Origin: Pseudomonadota bacterium
GTDB taxonomy: Bacteria > Pseudomonadota > Gammaproteobacteria > Burkholderiales > Burkholderiaceae_C
Length of the DNA: 63,947 nucleotides
Direction: 5' to 3'
NCBI GenBank assembly: GCA_030538085.1
Contig: JAUNUR010000011.1
Span: 1-63,947, forward strand
The notes beneath the pieces were generated by a model. That model searched no databases and was not told the DNA's origin. It worked only from the letters and a program-made list of their open reading frames with translations. Positions within the stretch are counted from its first letter, which is position 1, and each line of letters starts with the position of its first letter. The position numbers were made by a program, and so were the translations under genes. Of the stretch, positions 62,208 through 63,947 are shown one piece after another.

Positions 62208-62279
62208 CAGGAGAGGGCTTGCCCGCGATCGGGCATCCGTGGTGATGAGGCGCTGCATCGCGGGCAAGCCCGCTCCCAC
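62208..62279. repeat. Pseudomonas-type REP pair, copy 6
   Basis: Inverted pair with GCAGGAGAGGGCTTGCCCGC and the segment ending CGGGCAAGCCCGCTCCCAC, between the asparaginase and TAXI genes, which are convergent. Confidence 0.78.
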
Positions 62280-62296
62280 GGGTTCTTGGCGATTTT

Positions 62297-62342
62297 TAGC
62301 GCCAGCGCTTGCGCTGTCAGCGCGGGCAGCTATCGTTATAGA
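62297..62342. repeat. Comamonadaceae-type motif (family F), copy 5 (inverted)
   Basis: On the minus strand it reads ACGATAGCTGCCCGCGCTGA then GCGCAAGCGCTGGCGCTAAA, next to the REP pair at the end of the TAXI gene. Confidence 0.5.
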
Positions 62343-62348
62343 AGCGCC

Positions 62349-63734
62349 TCACGCCGCCCGCCTGGCCAGCAGGCGCCGGCGCACGGCGTCGATGTTGTTG
62401 CGCAGGGCGTACAGCTCTTCGGCGTGCGCCAGCGGCACGGTGGTCTGGTTGGCCAGGCGGTCGAGTTCGTCCAGCTCGTTCAGCAGTTCGGTGCGTTCGC
62501 CCAGGCCTTCGTCCAGCCTGGCCTCGATCTGGCGCAGCCGTGCGTACCAGCGGAACACGCGCCGCCGCACGCGGAAGGTGTACAGCGGCGGCACCACGCG
62601 CGACAGCGGCAGCAGCAGCACGATCAGGCCACCTATGACCAGCCACATGCGCTCCAGCAGGTTGCTGGCCCAGAACGGCAGGTAGCGCTGCCAGATCGGT
62701 GGCGTGCCGTTGATGGCGCGGTCGCCCTCGGGGCTCACGGGCAGTTCGCTGGTGCGGGTGTTGGGGAAGTCGCGTGCCCGGTTGAACCAGCCCGCATCGC
62801 CGTGAAAACCCTGCGCGGCCTGCGCGAACAGCTGGCGCAGCGCGGGGTGCGTGTCTTCGCGCGTCAGCAGCGAGGTGGTGGTGGCCAGCAGGCCGATGTC
62901 GCGCGGCGGTACGTCGGCGGACAGATCGACCACGCCGCGCGGCAGCGTGATGGATTGCAGGAACGGAAAGCGCCGTGTGTACGCATCGGCCTGCGCCACA
63001 TCCATCAGCGCGATGCCGGGCGCGTGCAGCAATTGGAGCACCACGGGTGATTCAGGTGCGGTGACCAGCACCATGGCGTCGATCAGGCCGCCCTGCAGCG
63101 CCTCGGCGGCGGCCTCGGGGGCGAGCTGACTCAACACCAGCGTGTCGTTGTTCAGGCCGTTGGCCTGCAGCAGACGCTGCAGCATGTCGGGCACGCCGCT
63201 GCCGGGCTGGTCGATGTTGACGCGCAGGCCTTTCAGCTGGGGCAGCGTGGTCAGGGGCTCGGGCGGCGGCGCCGCGCCGCGTGGCTTGCGTGCCTTGGGG
63301 CCAGCATCTGTGCGGGCCAACCGTGCGTCGGTGCGGTGGAACACCCAGATCGGCTCGTAGAACAACGCGCCCAGCGAGGTGATGCCGGCCTCGCCGTCGG
63401 CTTGCGGATCGGCGCTGCCGCCGCGCACGAAGGCGGCGCCCGCCGTGCCCGCGCGCAGTGCCTGCAGGTTCGCCAGCGATCCTTCGGTGGCTTGCAGTTG
63501 CACGCTGATGCCGTTGCGCGCCAGTGCCTCGGCGTAGCGCTGGCCGAATTCAGCATAGGCGCTGCCGGCCGGGCCGGTGGCCAGCGTCACCGTCTTGGGT
63601 GGCTGCGGGTCGAGCCACCAGTAGGCGGCCACCAGCACGCCGGCGGCGATCAGCGCCACCGGGCCAGCCGAGACCAGCATGTCGCGGATCGACAGCACGA
63701 TCAGCGTGAGGGTGCGGCGCACGGGTCCGATCAT
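62349..63734 (-). CDS. TAXI family TRAP transporter solute-binding protein with membrane anchors
   Basis: A 461-aa protein. A membrane segment lies at residues about 20-42 (VSAGPVALIAAGVLVAAYWW). The TAXI-type ligand-binding domain follows: LATGPAGSAYAEFGQRYAEAL, VQLQATEGSLANLQALRAG and the later VNIDQPGSGVPDMLQRLLQA. After about residue 345 come another membrane span (MWLVIGGLIVLLLPLSRVV) and a basic coiled-coil tail. This anchored form without adjacent TRAP permease genes is a known subgroup; the ligand is unknown. Confidence 0.9.
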   Translation of the reverse strand: MIGPVRRTLTLIVLSIRDMLVSAGPVALIAAGVLVAAYWWLDPQPPKTVTLATGPAGSAYAEFGQRYAEALARNGISVQLQATEGSLANLQALRAGTAGAAFVRGGSADPQADGEAGITSLGALFYEPIWVFHRTDARLARTDAGPKARKPRGAAPPPEPLTTLPQLKGLRVNIDQPGSGVPDMLQRLLQANGLNNDTLVLSQLAPEAAAEALQGGLIDAMVLVTAPESPVVLQLLHAPGIALMDVAQADAYTRRFPFLQSITLPRGVVDLSADVPPRDIGLLATTTSLLTREDTHPALRQLFAQAAQGFHGDAGWFNRARDFPNTRTSELPVSPEGDRAINGTPPIWQRYLPFWASNLLERMWLVIGGLIVLLLPLSRVVPPLYTFRVRRRVFRWYARLRQIEARLDEGLGERTELLNELDELDRLANQTTVPLAHAEELYALRNNIDAVRRRLLARRAA

Positions 63735-63754
63735 GGGTGTTCAGGTCCTTTCAA

Positions 63755-63947
63755 CCTATTGATATTTTCAAAAATCACGACAGCGCGGGCCATCAGAAAA
63801 ACCCCCTCACATCCCCTCGTCATTGCGGCGAAGGCCGCAATCCATGGGGCGTCACCTTGACACGGTGTTGACCCGCGGACACCGTGTGGATGGCGGCCTT
63901 CGCCGCAATGACGGGATGAGGTGAAGGCATTACATAGGCTTGTCCTG
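63755..63947. repeat. Composite inverted repeat, family B1, copy 4 (inverted, cut by window edge)
   Basis: Begins CTATTGATATTTTCAAAAAT then CACGACAGCGCGGGCCATC, then GTCATTGCGGCGAAGGCC, GGGGCGTCACCTTGACACGG and GGCCTTCGCCGCAATGACGG, and ends with ATAGGCTTGTCCTG at the window edge, which is the inverse of the AGGACAAGC flank at 26203. Confidence 0.8.

Noticed and set aside
60725-62236. A 503-codon minus-strand frame across the asparaginase gene
   Set aside because: It is antisense to a gene with both asparaginase signatures and has no recognisable domain of its own.

Overview
The window reads as chromosomal DNA of a high-GC betaproteobacterium of the order Burkholderiales, most likely family Comamonadaceae; the genus cannot be fixed from the sequence. 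Evidence: the RNase P RNA type, system II (ResB/CcsA) cytochrome c maturation, a pilMNOPQ-aroK-aroB block, hemA/prfA/prmC close together, a betaproteobacterial cyaY/lptM/lysA block, and scattered intergenic motifs (AGCTGCTTGCGCT-like and GGGGGACAACGCTGG-like) typical of Comamonadaceae. Almost everything is core housekeeping. No CRISPR array, prophage, intact transposase, plasmid origin or defence island was seen.

Layout. 1-7.1 kb: start of an FAD oxidoreductase (cut by the window edge), cysK, the RNase P RNA rnpB, a CPBP membrane protease, an M48 protease paired with a YjgN/DUF898 membrane protein, and a DUF488 gene. 7.4-15.1 kb: engB, divergent from a cytochrome c4 gene, then resB-ccsA for haem attachment to c-type cytochromes, msrP-msrQ for periplasmic methionine sulfoxide repair, and an unknown membrane protein whose 3' end looks frameshifted. 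15.7-20.1 kb: lysA-lptM facing cyaY, then the penicillin-binding protein mrcA. 20.4-28.8 kb: the type IV pilus assembly operon pilMNOPQ, ended by a strong terminator, then aroK, aroB and dgt. 28.9-33.0 kb: an MFS transporter, a DUF1415 protein, a methyltransferase and a mosaic gene that changes base composition halfway. 33.4-46.3 kb, all on the minus strand: hemA, then an AT-rich minor-pilin/PilY1 cluster (fimT, pilY1, fimT, pilV, pilW, pilX, pilE-like), then prfA, a BON lipoprotein and prmC. The pilin cluster therefore lies between hemA and prfA, which are commonly adjacent in this order. 46.3-63.9 kb: assorted genes including an EthD protein, an EF-hand protein, a 5'-nucleotidase, an isolated gspF, tRNA-Arg(CCU), a LysE remnant, a cupin, rhlE, ettA, a thioredoxin-fold protein, an SDR enzyme, a DUF421 protein, an asparaginase and a TAXI solute-binding protein.

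The most unusual content is between the genes. At least six repeat families occupy the intergenic space. The best defined is a 234-bp miniature transposable element with 17-bp inverted ends (CCTAGAAACGGCAGTTG) and 5-bp target duplications. There are three full-length copies, one copy expanded by 88 bp and one truncated copy. One copy sits inside another repeat whose uninterrupted form is also present in the window, so insertion and target duplication can be read directly. Its ends resemble those of IS1380-family elements. Other families are a Pseudomonas-type REP, two inverted-pair (BIME-like) composites, a GTCATTTGTCAT hairpin family and two Comamonadaceae-type motifs. Several genes have ends built from, or confused by, these repeats (aroK, dgt, the M48 protease gene, the methyltransferase gene, the LysE remnant).

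Functionally, the two pilus loci together supply the alignment complex, the secretin and the minor-pilin priming complex of one type IV pilus; pilA, pilB, pilC, pilD and pilT are not in the window. Cytochrome c4 is a likely client of ResB-CcsA. All function calls rest on reading motifs by eye; no database search was run.
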